64,000 nucleotides of DNA from Hetaerina americana (Eukaryota; Arthropoda; Insecta; Odonata; Calopterygidae): NCBI GenBank assembly GCA_022747635.1, contig JAKTNV010000023.1, positions 7,431,348 to 7,495,347 of the forward strand, read 5' to 3'. The first letter of the stretch is position 1, and each line of letters opens with the position of its first letter. This document shows, in pieces, positions 51,277 to 63,430 of the stretch. The position numbers and the translations under genes were made by a program. Under the pieces are notes generated by a model, which ran no database searches, was not told the DNA's origin, and saw only the letters and a list, made by a program, of their open reading frames with translations.

Positions 51277-53185
51277 CTGATTTTACGTATTCTCCGCCCA
51301 CTTTTATTCCTACCTCCAGTTCTTCCCATGCCTCTTTAATCATTTCCTCTGCATACAGGTTGAACAGCAACGGTGATAATGGGCAACCCTGCTTTACACC
51401 TCTTCCTAACACTGCCCAACCGGACTCCCGGTTCCCCACTCGCACCTGAGCAGTCTGAGACATGTTCAGGTTGCGGATTAGCCTCCTTTCCCTCCAGTCT
51501 ATTCCTATTTTTTGCAATATACTCATAAGTTTTTCCCAATTCACTCTATCAAACGCTTTTTCGAAATCTACGAAACAGGCAAATACCTCCTGGTTGTGTT
51601 CTATATTCCTCTCGATTAATAATCTCATTACTGCAATGGCATCACGCGTACCTCTCCCGTTCCTAAACCCAAACTGATCATCCCCTAAATAATCATTTGC
51701 CCTGCTCTCTATCCTTTTGTTTATGATCCTGAGAACAACTTTAGCTGCGTGGGATATCAAACTTATCGTCCTGTAGTCCTCACATGACGTGGCCTTTACC
51801 TTTTTCGGAATAGGAACTAAAACTGATCTCACAAAGTCTTCCGGCCAGATTCCCTCCTCATAAATACTACGGATCAGCCCATATAGCCTCTTCCTCCCAC
51901 ATTTTCCTAAGCATTTTAAAAGTTCCACGGGAATGTTATCCACCCCCACGGCCTTATTTAGTTTCATCTCCCTTAATCCCCTTTCTATCTCATTGTCTAG
52001 TATGCCTGGACCTAAGCTGTCTTCCTCTACGTCATTTTCTTTTCCAATGTCTAACTTTGTTGGTCTAAGCTCCTTACTATACAGTTCTTCTATATACTCC
52101 TTCCATCTCTCTCGGATCTTTCCTGCGTCAACTATTATCTTACCCGTCTTATCTCTAACTGTTAGCATAGTTCTTCCTTTTTTACTTCCCGATAACGATT
52201 TAACTTTGCTGTACAGCGCACCGATTTCACCCTTCCTCTGGAGACTCTCCATATCCTCGTACTGCGTCTTCCACCTGGCTTCTTTTGCTTTTTTTGTTGC
52301 CCGCCTCAATTTATTGTTTAATTCTTTGTATTTCATTTTGCCTAACTCTGTATTTACATTCTTCCATTTTCGCCGCTCATCCATCTTTGTAATCATCTCA
52401 TCCGTGATCAATGGTTTCCTAGTCCTTTTAGCGTTAACGGTCCCAATAGTGTCTTTTCCGGCTTTAGACAATCCTTTCTTGAAACTTTCCCATTTTTCTT
52501 CGATAGTACTCAGCTCTTTACCATCCTCCATGATTTCCTCTACCGCCTGTTTGTATTTCTTCCTTTTCAACCCAATTAATGCTTCTACATTCCATTTTCT
52601 AACTCGCCGCCCCTGCCTTATCTTTTTGTAACGTACGCTACATTTCATAACAACTAAATTGTGGTCTGAGTCCGCATCCGCTCCCGGGAAGCTGTGCGAA
52701 TTCATCACACTGTTCCTAAACCTGTGTCTAACCAGGATATAATCTAGCTGATACCTTTCTGAGTCACCTGGCATTTTCCATGTATACCTGCGTCTTTTGT
52801 GGTGTCTAAACCAAGTGTTGGTGATGACTAGCCCCTGTCTCCTGCAGAACTCAACTGTTTTCTCCGCGCGGTCATTCCTCGTGCCTATACCGTAGTCCCT
52901 GACCTCGTCACCATCTCTTCCTTCGCCTACCGTCGCATTCCAATCCCCCATCACTATCAAATGTTTCCCTGCAGGAACACACGCTAACGCGTCTAACTGA
53001 TCGTATATCCTATCAACATATTCTTCCTTATGGTTGCTCGGTGGCATGTATACCTGAATAATAACCAAGTTCGTGGGTTCTGCTTTTATCTCTACTAGTA
53101 GTATTCTACCGGTTACCTGCTCTATTTTGAGTACGGTTCTTCCTACCTCTTCATTTAATACTATGATCCTATACCTTATGTTCAG
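51260..53185 (-). CDS. RTE-like endonuclease-reverse transcriptase, 5'-truncated
   Basis: Open from about 53185 (IIVLNEEVGRTVLKIEQVTG) to a stop at 51260; 602 codons follow the TTG at 53068. No true start exists because the 5' part is missing. Endonuclease: IIQVYMPPSNHKEEYVD, GDWNATVGEG (catalytic Asp/Asn), YQLDYILV and DSDHNLVVMKCSV (catalytic Asp-His). Linker of about 200 residues rich in Lys/Glu. RT: PIPKKVKATSCEDYRTISLI, DQFGFRNGRGTRDAIAVMRL, CFVDFEKAFDRVNWEKLM (motif A Asp), RGVKQGCPLSPLLFNLYAEE (motif B). It ends at GGEYVKSVDRIG, just where the FADD motif should come. The family resembles elements often annotated as 'craniofacial development protein 2-like'. The clade is assigned by recognition only. 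Confidence 0.9.
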   Translation of the reverse strand: MNIRYRIIVLNEEVGRTVLKIEQVTGRILLVEIKAEPTNLVIIQVYMPPSNHKEEYVDRIYDQLDALACVPAGKHLIVMGDWNATVGEGRDGDEVRDYGIGTRNDRAEKTVEFCRRQGLVITNTWFRHHKRRRYTWKMPGDSERYQLDYILVRHRFRNSVMNSHSFPGADADSDHNLVVMKCSVRYKKIRQGRRVRKWNVEALIGLKRKKYKQAVEEIMEDGKELSTIEEKWESFKKGLSKAGKDTIGTVNAKRTRKPLITDEMITKMDERRKWKNVNTELGKMKYKELNNKLRRATKKAKEARWKTQYEDMESLQRKGEIGALYSKVKSLSGSKKGRTMLTVRDKTGKIIVDAGKIRERWKEYIEELYSKELRPTKLDIGKENDVEEDSLGPGILDNEIERGLREMKLNKAVGVDNIPVELLKCLGKCGRKRLYGLIRSIYEEGIWPEDFVRSVLVPIPKKVKATSCEDYRTISLISHAAKVVLRIINKRIESRANDYLGDDQFGFRNGRGTRDAIAVMRLLIERNIEHNQEVFACFVDFEKAFDRVNWEKLMSILQKIGIDWRERRLIRNLNMSQTAQVRVGNRESGWAVLGRGVKQGCPLSPLLFNLYAEEMIKEAWEELEVGIKVGGEYVKSVDRIG

Positions 53186-53187
53186 TA

Positions 53188-53572
53188 TTTTTCCGGTTTT
53201 GCAGTAATGTTACAGTCTATTCTCTTCGCAATAAAAAGTTTAACGCATAATTAAGAAAAGCCCCATCGGTATTTGGCCAGGAAGGGAAGTCCTCGTCCGG
53301 ATGTATGGAGAAAAACCCGGCAAGAATTGTGAACAATTGCTTTGAGGAGAACGTGCGATTTGACGGTTGTATGTGAGGAATTAGGATAGGTATCCATAGA
53401 GGAGCGGAAAGAGCAGATTACGTAGATTTAGTCTCTTGGAAAATATACGGCACTGGGAGATAATTTCAACCCCGAGGAACTAACCCCGCCTAGTGTACTA
53501 GCGGAACAGGATACTCGAATTGAATAAGAGAAATACGCCGACTCTGGCACTGGCATATTAACATTATTTTCA
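53188..53572. other. Unique spacer
   Basis: A short CR1-like phrase near 53310-53350 (cggcaagaattgtgaacaat) recalls a C-terminal block but is too weak to call. Confidence 0.35.
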
Positions 53573-53645
53573 TCTACATCCATGCAATACATCGCAAGCC
53601 GCCGCATGGGCGTGTGGCGGGGGTGTAATGTCACCAGTCTTGCAT
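53573..53645 (-). repeat. CR1-type 3' tail
   Basis: Catctacatccatgcaatac is followed by atcgcaagccgccgcatggg and cgtgtggcgggggtgtaatg. The inner stem is kept, the outer stem is damaged. The tail has only a few bases of UTR (gtcttgcatgcaaaatc). Confidence 0.8.
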
Positions 53646-54061
53646 GCAAAATCCCAATCATGTCACCTCTACATAAATATTAGTTTGATCATGCAATTGA
53701 AAAGTTTCAATCACCCGACAGACAATTACTTACATAGTCCAACATTCAATAACAGGATGCACATACTTAATTCATGCCGTAGAACCTTTAAAAAATAGGT
53801 GATTTAATTAAAAAGAATAACATTCTAGATATCGATAAATACAGTCACAACCAATTCTAATTTTCCCCATTGCGAAATTCGCTATCGTAATAAAACATTA
53901 TCGAAGATCGGAGGAAGTAATACTTATCCGATAATTCCTGTCACGTGCCCACGGGGAGAATTGCAAAGTTAGATTTATAATTATTAATTCCAATTACCAA
54001 AATATGTCATTCATCCGCCTGAGGGTATGTGTCTTAAAATCCTATGTCGGTCTCCCCCCTG
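53646..54061. other. Unique AT-rich spacer
   Basis: Nothing recognised. Confidence 0.45.
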
Positions 54062-54500
54062 TCAGATTAAATTCCCACAAAACCCTCTCCAAGTCAATCG
54101 TCTCAACGCCCACTGCCGTGCGCCCTTGGGCCAGGTGGGGCGTAGATGAATGGTATATAAAGCCAATTGTATTTGTGAAATGTCCGTCCGCAATGCGTAG
54201 AATACAAACCGGTAATAAGTTTCTGAATTGCATGTATGCCTGCTCTCTTTTGACGTATTTCCTTGCCCTCTTTGTGTAGGCATGGGACTGGCTGCTAACC
54301 ATGTTTTACTCGTAATATACGTTGGCATGATGCATGATTGATTTTCGGTCGCCACCTTCCCACGCGGTTTTTGGTGGATCGCGGAGTGCCAGGTGCATGA
54401 GGAAATAAAGGGAAGGGGTGGCGTAGAATGGCTGGTGACTTACCACCCCTTGCCACACGTCCTTGCGATGGCTTGCGGGATATTGTGTAGATGTAGATGA
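54062..54500 (+). mobile_element. CR1-like family C 3' UTR copy
   Basis: It aligns along its length with 31125-31553, including an internal tail-like motif (54105-54150) and the terminal tail (about 54435-54500) with inner stem CGTC/GATG (one G-T pair) and tagatgtagatga. Confidence 0.72.
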
Positions 54501-55494
54501 TCACTGGGGACGAATGAAAAGTATCAAGTGAGCGACTGATAGGGAGGATTAGATAGGAGAGTAAGGAGTGAGTTGTAAGGAGCATACTCGAAGATGAAAG
54601 GAGTATATGAAAGAGCATGGGAAAGACTAACTGGATGGACCGTAATGAGGAGCGAGTGCTTGCAGAAGATGGCTATTGAAGGAAACATTAGTGGGGAGGG
54701 AGGGAAAGGAAGAAGAGTGTTTGGCATGTTGACAGATACTAAAGGAGGGACCTGTGGAGAATCGAGCAAAATATCAAAGAGGCCGGTGGCTTTGATTCCA
54801 TCGAGACACCATCAAAGACAAACTCTCTTCGGATGCTGTAATGAGAAGCTGCAACCTCTCCGCAGTCACTATGCGTCCATTTTCAGGGGCCTCGGTTTGC
54901 GACGAAGGCACACTACCCATTCACTCACTAACTGATTAATTCACCACCAACGTCATTGAAGAGCAGCGGGATTATTTTGCCTCCGCTCCTTCAAGGCTTG
55001 GGTTGCGCACATGTTCCCGGAAGCCTCCTGCTCTGCGTCCCAGCGGAGTGATTCAATGCTCGCCCACCAATGCGCCCGACGCCCACAGTTCTGAGGCTTT
55101 ATTAGGCGACGTTCGTTGGACCACATTTCGTGATCAAGGGCACGTGAGCGAGGAGAGAGAGAGACCCACTCAAGGAACGCCTACTCAATGTCGACAAATG
55201 CACACCCGCCCGGAGTTGCCCGCCGGAGGGAGGCGCCCGACGACGTCGGAAGCCGCTGCTGCACTCCCAGCGAACAGAACGAGGAAACAGGAGAGGCAGT
55301 CGTTCTGAACGCATCTCGCCCCGAGGCCCGTGCATCCATGGTTCGGTGGTCATGTGCCTGAATCGACCCCGTCACGTATACACGGGCGATCGGCTCCGCA
55401 GAGAGGCGAGTTTAACGCAGTGATATGCTCCGAAGAAGAAGATGCCACTTGAGGTGAAGAGCTGTCGAAAGGAAATTAATTTTGAAAATTACTC
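54501..55494. other. Unique sequence with a GC-rich part (about 54950-55420)
   Basis: The purine-rich first part (54530-54760) weakly recalls an RTE-like end but no motif is readable. Frames in the GC-rich part are on both strands and unfamiliar. Confidence 0.35.
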
Positions 55495-55552
55495 ATCCGC
55501 ATAGTCCCCTGCAAGCCACCGGGAAGGTGTGTGCCAGGGGGTGTATCCACAC
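55495..55552 (-). repeat. CR1-type tail with compensatory changes
   Basis: On the minus strand the outer stem is CCCCTG/CAGGGG and the inner stem CACC/GGTG with a TTCCC loop. Both differ from the type tail by paired changes. Confidence 0.7.
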
Positions 55553-55825
55553 CGGTCATTCATAGCACACGAACAGACAAATTCACGCATCAGGCCTCAC
55601 CACAGAAAACAAAAATTAATATTCAATGAACTGGTAACCGCTTCAGAATCAAGAAAAGTGCCAATTGTACAAATAGCAATGATATTTAAAATTTTCTTTT
55701 TCTTTTATTAAAGCAACAACAACTCGTCATCATTATGTTCCGTGGCTCGTGATGCCAAGGTATTCCTTATGTTGTCTTTTACACTGCAAGGATTTACGGG
55801 TTCCGAATTGACAGTGATGACCGTC

Positions 55826-55895
55826 GGTCGGTGACCTAATCACGCCCCTCACCACACGCCACAAGGGCTCTACATGAGCATGCAGATGTAGATGA
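55826..55895 (+). repeat. CR1-type tail, degraded
   Basis: Ggtcggtgacctaatcacgc, ccctcaccacacgccacaag, then gcagatgtagatgaacc. The middle of the hairpin is lost. Confidence 0.6.
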
Positions 55896-56621
55896 ACCAC
55901 TTCCTGCAATGATCTCTTTGTCTTGGGGGCCTCTTGCGATGAGTGAAGTGTTCTTCATCATATTCGTGATCTATATTTTCTCTCTATAGACTTATTTTAT
56001 ATTTGCTCTACTCGTGCGGCCTGTCCTGCTTATGAGCGTATTGTGGGGCCTTAATCATTTCTCCGGTGTCGTAAAAAAAACACGCAGATCCTGCACCATA
56101 ATGAAAGTCTTATCCTTTTCATTTGTCTTCGTGTCTGGAAGACCGGTACGCTGTGCTACTAGTGAGGCGGTCTTACCCCATCTCTGTTCCAACGAATGTT
56201 CACACTTCTAGCTGATCTCCGGTGAACTTCGTCCCGTTAACTCTCTCAATTACATAATCTCCGATGGGTGTCCAATACTTGCACCACGTTACAAATGAAG
56301 CCTCATCGATACAGAAAGAAGAACGCCTCCCTATTTCCTGCTCTCTTCTACATGCAACCTCTTCGCCAATTTCGATCGACTATGTCATCACATGGTTGGT
56401 TGCTCTGATTGCTACAGTTACTCACGCCAGGTTCCCTCTTCTACGGATTAGTTCTCTTCTTGGAACCATAAATAATCTCCCTTGCACCCGAAGGAAGCCA
56501 GTATTTCTCTCAAAAATCATCTCAAGAGGGCCGATATATAGCGAGAAATTATTTTTTAAAGACAATCAGAAAGGTATTTTAGTGTAGCTTTGGATGAGAT
56601 GGAGTGGTGACTGTTTGTATG
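55896..56621. other. Unique sequence, nothing recognised
   Basis: The frame 56264-56587 reads as no known protein. Confidence 0.4.
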
Positions 56622-56745
56622 ATTCCAAAATGTTGCGGGAGATGCCGCAACAGTAACTTTTAACGGAGTCATGTGCCAATATGCAACAATTTCAGAGTGT
56701 AAAAAAGGCGAATGATTTTAACACTCTGAAATTGTGTCATTGCGC
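56622..56745 (+). mobile_element. 124-bp two-hairpin element, copy 2
   Basis: It starts attccaaaa. The first hairpin is perfect, TGTTGCGG-gagatg-CCGCAACA (56631-56652). The shared head ttaacggagtcat follows, then a second hairpin with near-perfect arms around acaatttcagagtgt whose loop reads ggcgaatg, the reverse complement of the loop in the 40883 copy. A ttgtatg duplication (56615-56621 and 56746-56752) flanks it. Confidence 0.8.
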
Positions 56746-56752
56746 TTGTATG

Positions 56753-59319
56753 CTTGAAAGTTAACCGAAAGGCTCGGGATCAAATTCGTTTGATGCCACT
56801 GGACACCCCTAACTGCATCTATGCACTCCTTACTGCATCTGGAATACCCTGGACACTCTGTCATTTCCTGGGCATCAGATCTTACCGGTGATCTGTTGGT
56901 GGCACACGGAAGGTAGCTACGTCACCTCTCCTAATCTTTTAGCTTGAATCTCACTCACCTTAGGGCTTAGAAGGAGGTTATATCCAGAAATTACCACTCA
57001 AACCAAACTTCTGTCAGGCTATGTAAGCAGTACTTTCTTTTCTGAATCAATCGCCGTAACGCATTTCAAGGCCACAATCCGGAAAAGACAATCGGGACGA
57101 AGAAATTATAAGTTCGTGCAAGGGATGATGAATGCCCATTTTCATTGAAATTAATTTTTGATATTAGGCATTCACATTCCCCTCCAGCCGAGCCCACTCG
57201 ATCACTCCTCGGCGTTTATTGCGGATATTTCGTACGATGCCGCGCGTGTGAGAGGGTATAAACTTATTTTCCGCATTGCTGAGATAAATAGCGACCTGAT
57301 CCTCAATCCAGAGGGCATTTTGTACTAAATTAAAACTAAATAAGGCAGCAACGGGCAATTTTTTGGCCAAAGCAGTCGCCCTGATTTTTCCCTAAAAGAC
57401 CTTTGTCCATATTCCATTTCTATCTTGGTCATTGATTAAGAAACTTATCAATTTACGCTGTTCGAGGGAAGAGGTACCAATTGTTGCCAAATTTTACACC
57501 CAAAGATCATGCTTTGGTATAAGATAGGAAGTGATACCAGAATTTCGCAAGAGAGGGCAAAGTACAATGGCATGGAATTCGAATAAGTGGGAAATAAAAA
57601 TGTTGTGTATTATATTTTAGTTAAACATTTTCGGTTGATTTCTACACTATTTTACATGGTACTATACTTAAATTTTTTAGGTAAATTAAAGAAAAAGTGT
57701 AAAAATGATCTGCGTTTTTTTAAAGTAAGTTTTCTGTTCATTATTTTCAAATCTTCGATTTTTTATTGAAATCAATATAGAAGGCATCCCACATCACATT
57801 AGCAGTCGATAAAATATAAGTATGCGCACAAACCTACCCAAAAGACCCTATTCTACCAGAGACTTTAGGCAAACCGCAGCATTCATTTTAAATTATTTAA
57901 AACTGAAAAATAGTGATATACGTAAGGTAAAATTCGTCCATATTCATCCTGCGAAAATCGGAATAACCTTTTTCTTTCAACCTATGATTTAATTTCTGTT
58001 GAATTCCACCCTTACTTCAGATGGAGTAAGTGCTCCCTGAAACTTCCATCGGAATCCACCCTGGCTCCACTGAGCAGACACCCACCATATGTCAACCAAT
58101 GTGGGAGCTTTTTATGCTATTTTACTTCAATTTAGAATTATATAAAAATTATTCCATGACAAGGCAATTCGATTAAATTTAAAGTATGAGCGAAGGATAG
58201 AACACTCTGGCAATCAATTTAAAATCATGTCATTGCGGGAGAAAATAAAATGTTTTCATGGCAAAGAGTTGGGTAGAGCATCCGACTAAAGGGTTTCCAG
58301 TCTCTGGAGATGCCGCAGGATTTGCTTTTCTGAAATTTTCTCCTGAAAAATTATGCCGTAAAAATGTCGTCTTCTCGGCGTCCGTTGCTCGGCACGCTTC
58401 ACTCCGCGAGCGCCGTGACACCTCAAGAAGGGTTGAATAGAATTTCAGCCAAGTCGCGAGGGTTTGGCGTAAAATTACTAAGCGGAAGGGCGCGAGGCCA
58501 CGCAATGGGTAATAAGAAGTCATTCCCCTCGGCGCCAGCACTTAATTCGTAATCGCATTCTGCATTCCTTCATCCAGCTAAACCTGCCGTGTCACTTCAG
58601 TGTTTCAGCTTTAGTTTCATCCGTCGGGTATGAGTCAAGAGCTTGCAGAAGTTTTTCTTTAATGGCTCGACTGAATGACCATACAAATGGCTTGTGCATG
58701 GCGTTCCGCACGTCTTTTGTATTTTAAACTAGTTCAAGCAAAAATTGAAAATCGAATCCGTGGTACCACGTAGTAAGGAACGACGTCTGAAAATATTTCC
58801 TCGTACTAGGTTACGTTTTACACGATGATGATTAGATCCGAATAAAAACTATCCTAATGCCCATATCTACATGTACACGCGTACCTATGGCTTGGATAAT
58901 TAATTTTAGTGACGCGCCAGCTGTCCTTTTCCTTTAACTCGAAATTGTTTTCACGATAAACACCTTTCCCCTCTCGAGGTACTTCGATACCCCGGACTTA
59001 GGTCTTCATCACTCGCCTCCCGTCCCAATCAAGACTTAAGCTCTATATGTGAGAACGGGCACAGTTGAAAATTTCGAAATCGGCCAAATTTGGCACGCGA
59101 ATGTCTCGTCCCCCTAAAGCGAGCGCTGGTGAAATGTTTGATGTGTGCCCCGCCACCATCCGGATAAAGTGCGTCCGGGTTGCAATGATATTGTGGCTGA
59201 AAGTAATGACTTCGTGGGAAAAGCATAACCCTTTGCAGCTCCATATAATATTTTGAGTTGATACAACCATATGTGATCCGTTGAGGTTTTCCACGCACGA
59301 AACGACTCGTGTTCGGATT
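56753..59319. other. Unique sequence, no gene recognised
   Basis: Mostly AT-rich. A GC-richer block at about 58260-58550 starts with a tRNA A-box-like gggtagagcatccgac but has no matching B box, so no tRNA gene is called. Confidence 0.4.
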
Positions 59320-59395
59320 AAGACATCAGCATAACTACCCCGCGATCCACCAAAAATGTGTGTGGCAGGGGGTGAGAGCACCATCAGGTGGGAGG
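59320..59395 (-). repeat. Diverged CR1-type tail (variant shared with 7.95 kb)
   Basis: Accccgcgatccaccaaaaa and tgtgtgtggcagggggtgag align to the standard tail position by position, with the loop region changed. Confidence 0.5.
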
Positions 59396-59609
59396 GGTGA
59401 GTGATAAGGGAGGACGTAGGAGAGGAAGGGGAAAGGGAAAAATATTTAGTAAATGTTGACCATTTGGACCATAAAAGACCATTATACTATATATAACGAC
59501 TGCCAGTTTCCTAACCTTTTTTTAAAAGGAATCCTTCGCATTTTTATAGGTTTAGAAACATTTTGTGTGAGCATTGTAATTACGATGGCTCGGACTGACG
59601 GCGAGCCTC

Positions 59610-59740
59610 CCCCATGGGAATTAGGCAATACTTCGGATTGGTGAGAGAAATGGGGTTTGGGATTGAATCATATGAAATGTGCATCGGAAAGATTCCGGGA
59701 AATCTAAATGAGTATAATGGCACTGCAGATGAAGATGCAC
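59610..59740 (+). pseudogene. Possible CR1 RT sliver
   Basis: The stretch around ggagagaaatggggtttggg and attgaatcatatgaaatgtg recalls the EWCxKWGLxLNxxKC block of CR1 RT. It is heavily decayed. Confidence 0.35.
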
Positions 59741-60814
59741 CTCATAAAATGATAGAAATAGGATCCTGGATAGTAAAATACTCTTTTCTCACTAGCAGAG
59801 AGTGTGATTCCAACAAAACCGTGGTAAATTAAGCCAGCAACCATGATCGAAAAACCTAATTGTTTAACCGAAATATGCTCCATTCATCTGCATTTTCATA
59901 GGAGATTGTTTCCAAACGACAATTGCCACATGTCAAACCGGAGGTTCGCTGGAAAACGCATGTTTAGCTATCGTTGACTCGTCGAACTCTTACCAGTGTC
60001 AGTTTTCCACGGAAAGAATGCTCTTTGTGTTTAAACTCCGCTGCGTCCATGGACTTGCTTCCTAATTATTCAGCCGAAAAAGAGGAAAACTCTTTATAAG
60101 ATTTTTCGGATAATTCTTCAAGGTATTCAAAATAATTGTCCTGAATCGATTTGCAACGTATGTAGTACTATCACTGTTTGTTTTATAAACCAAACATTAA
60201 TTAATGCAGCCTCGCAGATGCTCCCAACGTACTTTACCCACGTCAGGTCCGATGAGAGAAAGTGTAATTCGGAAGTCTTTTACTTCGCCCGCGTTGCCTA
60301 TTATGGTAACCCTAAGAGCCTATAGGTTCTAGGGCGAATGGATTACTTTTATCGGAAATGTTACCACGCGTTGGTTTTAATTTAATCGGAGACCCCAATC
60401 CTGAAAATGTTTCATTATCCGTCGAAAGGTCATCTTGGTCGGGTTATGAGTAGTATTTGTGAAAGGAATAAAGATAGTGTAATCGGTGAGACCTCCGAGA
60501 CTTTTTATACTGAGGTGAGTCTACGCAAAATTAATGACTCATTTCTGCGTCTACATGAAACCAAATTCTTAAACAACGTAAAGCACTCGGACAAAAGAAT
60601 TTTTACGGAATGCGTAAAGTTATTTGTTTCATTAGTTTTTGTTATGTCATCATGTCAATAAAAAATATCTACGTCGGTGATCAGCCAATATATATGGTAT
60701 TAGTAAATGGCTGGAAGGACAATTATTAAAATAGTTTTAAAAACGTTTTGATTATAGACCACATTGCTGGAGGTGCATTAGTGTTTTCAAAGCCCGTGGC
60801 TGAAGAAGTTAATC
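59741..60814. other. Unique sequence, nothing recognised
   Basis: The frame 60407-60661 (MFHYPSKGHLGRVMSSICER and onward) is unfamiliar. Confidence 0.4.
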
Positions 60815-60945
60815 TGCGTCTACATAGTACCCCGCGAGCCGCCGCTAGGACGAGTATCGGGGGTTGTTAGGTCACCACCCGTAAAAGAGAATAAAATCGC
60901 AAGCAAAATCAACAAATTCATGCCAATCTATACCCATAAATATAA
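60815..60945 (-). repeat. CR1-type tail and short UTR
   Basis: Gtctacatagtaccccgcga, gccgccgctaggacgagtat, cgggggttgttaggtcacca, then a B-like UTR start (cgtaaaagagaataaaatcg). Confidence 0.75.
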
Positions 60946-61194
60946 AGTTATGGTCTACACAAAACCACTGCCTTATAATATTATTCTGTACGTGCGTGTG
61001 ACACAACGTTTTTCTCAGGATGGAGTTAGCTTTGAATGGAGACGAGTAATAGTTTTTGTTTAGCAGCTAATTTCACTCACTAGTGAATGATGCTTTAATG
61101 AAAAATTAACGTGTGAAATATTTCGATAAATTGATGTTTTTCCCGAGGACGTTTAGGTTACCCTTCTCCGGACGATTTTATCGGGAGGAAGGTG

Positions 61195-61370
61195 AAACTC
61201 CACCACCACATGGACATGAAACATAACACTGTCTCCAGTAGGGCACAGGTAAATAATGTGACCCAACGCTGCAGGTAGCGGGAGGGTCCCCCTACGGAGA
61301 GAAACAACGGATGGAAGGGGACCTTAATAAGACATCAAGCAGAACAAACAATACTGTAAAGAGCACTACA
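61195..61370 (-). mobile_element. CR1-B 3' UTR piece
   Basis: It matches the inner part of the family B UTR (accacatggacatgaaacat; gacccaacgctgcaggtagc; gaccttaataagacatcaag). It directly precedes the tail of another B copy. Confidence 0.65.
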
Positions 61371-61371
61371 T

Positions 61372-61610
61372 TCTACATCTACATAATACCCCGCAAGCCG
61401 CCGCAAGGGCGTGTGGCGGGAGTGTTAGGCCACCTTGCCGTAAAAAGGAACAATACCATACGCAAAATCAACAACATGCAAAACTGCACCCACAGCGGTG
61501 TGCACACTCATGCGAAAATCAAAAATTAGTGAGCATAACACCTAGGAATTGTACCGTATCAACTACTCCTAGGTCAACTCCAGATAAATTGTAAACGATG
61601 GGTTTGATTA
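61372..61610 (-). mobile_element. CR1-B tail and UTR start joined to an RT sliver
   Basis: The tail hairpin (61388-61425) and the first 90 bases of UTR are followed by accgtatcaactactcctag, which is the RT segment 'AGVDLAVVDTV' seen near 9140-9170. The rest of the UTR and the C-terminus between them are deleted. Confidence 0.75.
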
Positions 61611-62989
61611 TTTTGGTTCCTGTCTAATTTATTCAACCGACAGCCAGCCTGTTTAGTCAGTCGGGTAACGCGGACATGGGTGTTTTGTCAATCCTGGTGG
61701 TTTGGTCGCTGGGAAATCTGATAGCAAGCCGAGGGTGGTCTATAGAGATCCCAAGACGAACCTCCAGAGACGTCCAGAGAACAAATAATTTGTATATTTC
61801 AAAGGTGCAATATTTCTGGATTTAACACATACAATATTTATATGTTAGCATAGTAGCTTATTGTTTAAAGCGTACTGCTGCTGACAGTAATATCATGCTC
61901 CAAGCCACTCTTCGGATTGATTAATGTCATGAGCAACGTACAAATATATAGATTTTCTTCTGCATTCGAACCATTAAGCGCATGATTTTGCATCGCCTTC
62001 TGCCAAAAACATTTTCATGTCCTCTAAATAGATGAAAATCATTTGTGGCATTTAAAATTTTTTTACGAAGAATTTGCAAATATTTGTGGCTGAAAAGATT
62101 GGTTACATTTATCCGTCTCTCTAATTAATGCTTTATTCATCGGTGTTTTTTTCTTAATTTATGCTCATCAACAAAAGGTGGCGTAACTCGCAAAATTCCG
62201 AGGAATACGGAATGTGTAAATTAAACTTAGTTCTACGTCTACATATATATTCCACTGCTGCCTCGAATCCCCTCTGCCTTCTGGGCATCTCGTGAGTGTT
62301 TGCAACGCAGTCCTCATGGAATGAATACACCCTCCCATTGCCGGGCACAACCTTCCATCTCAGCCGGTCCCAGCAGGGTTGAGCTTTTCGCCTCGTCACA
62401 CTCCACAACGTGACATCTTCCCTCCGGTAAACAATCAAATAAAAACGAAAACAGAAGCACTTCTCAAACTCTCACAGGTTCGCGAATCACCTCTAATGAT
62501 CAGCAGATCTAATAGTTAGAATTCATGACGATCTCTTGCAAAAGTTTCCGAATCTTCAATTTTTTTCAGTTTGAAACGTCAAGTTTTCAATGTGTAAACT
62601 TAAAAAGGAGAGCAAAATAAATGGGGAACCAATTCATTTTTTTGGAGTCATTTGGTAAAATGTTTTTAAATTCAAATGCAATAAAGAACAAAAAACGGAA
62701 GGCCGTTCGTTTTTTCTTATTTTTAACTCGCAATGGGAAATATTCTTACTGTTGATTTTTTTTACTAAAATTAGCCTTAAGGTTAAGGCAGATTTTGGAA
62801 GGGGCCAGGGACTTATCTCCTTAGCACCCCCCCAAAAACACGACACTAAATGAATGCCTTAAAAAACAGGCTCGGTGTCGAACTTGCCCCTCGAAAGCTT
62901 TGAATTTACCTGGCACTGATCTTCCACCTGCTGCCACGACGCGCAGTCTTTTCTCCCGAATAATTCCTCAAGAGATTTTGTCGGAGTCG
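61611..62989. other. Unique sequence, nothing recognised
   Basis: The minus frame 62438-62154 lies beside a weak ctacgtctacat run but reads as no known protein. Confidence 0.4.
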
Positions 62990-63430
62990 TGAGTCACCGC
63001 TTTTAGGTACGGAGCGGAAACGTGATCATTGAAGCAGGATGAAAGGCTGATATTGGAGGCTTTAGAACTGGAGAAGGAAGGAAAAGGTGAAGTGGACGGG
63101 ATGGAAAACAAATGAGGAGGGATTGGGTATGGTGGAGGAGGAGAGGGAATTGCTGGGGGAAATTATAAGGAGACCGGAAAAATGGATGCAAAGCATATTG
63201 ACTGGCAGTGGGATGTTGAAGACTGTAATATGTGCAAGGGGAGAACGTTGGGCAAACGAGAAAGGGGAAGGAATGGGGTATGGGAATAGGTTGGATGAAA
63301 TGAAGTGAAGAAGTATGCAGAGATGAAAGGAGGACATGAGGATAGAGTAGGATGTTAGGAGAAACAAGATATTTATTTGGTAGTTGTACCCACCCAACAC
63401 CTGCCTTAACCGATAGTTTACCTAATTGCA
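62990..63430 (+). mobile_element. RTE-like 3' end remnant
   Basis: It starts near YGAETWSLKQDERLILEA-like coding, then runs through MEKQMRRDWVWWRR-type decay and WMQSILTGSGMLKTVI to the terminal motif caacacctgccttaaccgat (63391-63410). Frames are broken. Confidence 0.72.

Larger units (their letters stand above)
50461..53187 (-). mobile_element. RTE-like retrotransposon, most complete copy
   Basis: A minus-strand copy of 2.7 kb. It has EN from its middle part, RT, C-terminal region, 3' UTR and the terminal hairpin (ggtaatctaccggttaaggt, 50472-50491) ending in an A/T run at the TA microsatellite. The 5' end is truncated within EN near 53187; 12.4-13.3 kb holds the missing 5' part from another copy. 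Confidence 0.9.

Noticed and set aside
51933..52631. 232-codon plus-strand frame rich in Ser/Leu/Phe
   Set aside because: Shadow of the RTE endonuclease-RT gene on the opposite strand.
58256..58330. tRNA-like A box (gggtagagcatccgac)
   Set aside because: No B box at the right distance and no acceptor stem.
1968..61435. CRISPR-like array, because the same GC-rich motif recurs many times
   Set aside because: The recurrences are LINE 3' tails on both strands at irregular distances with no spacers; the genome is eukaryotic.
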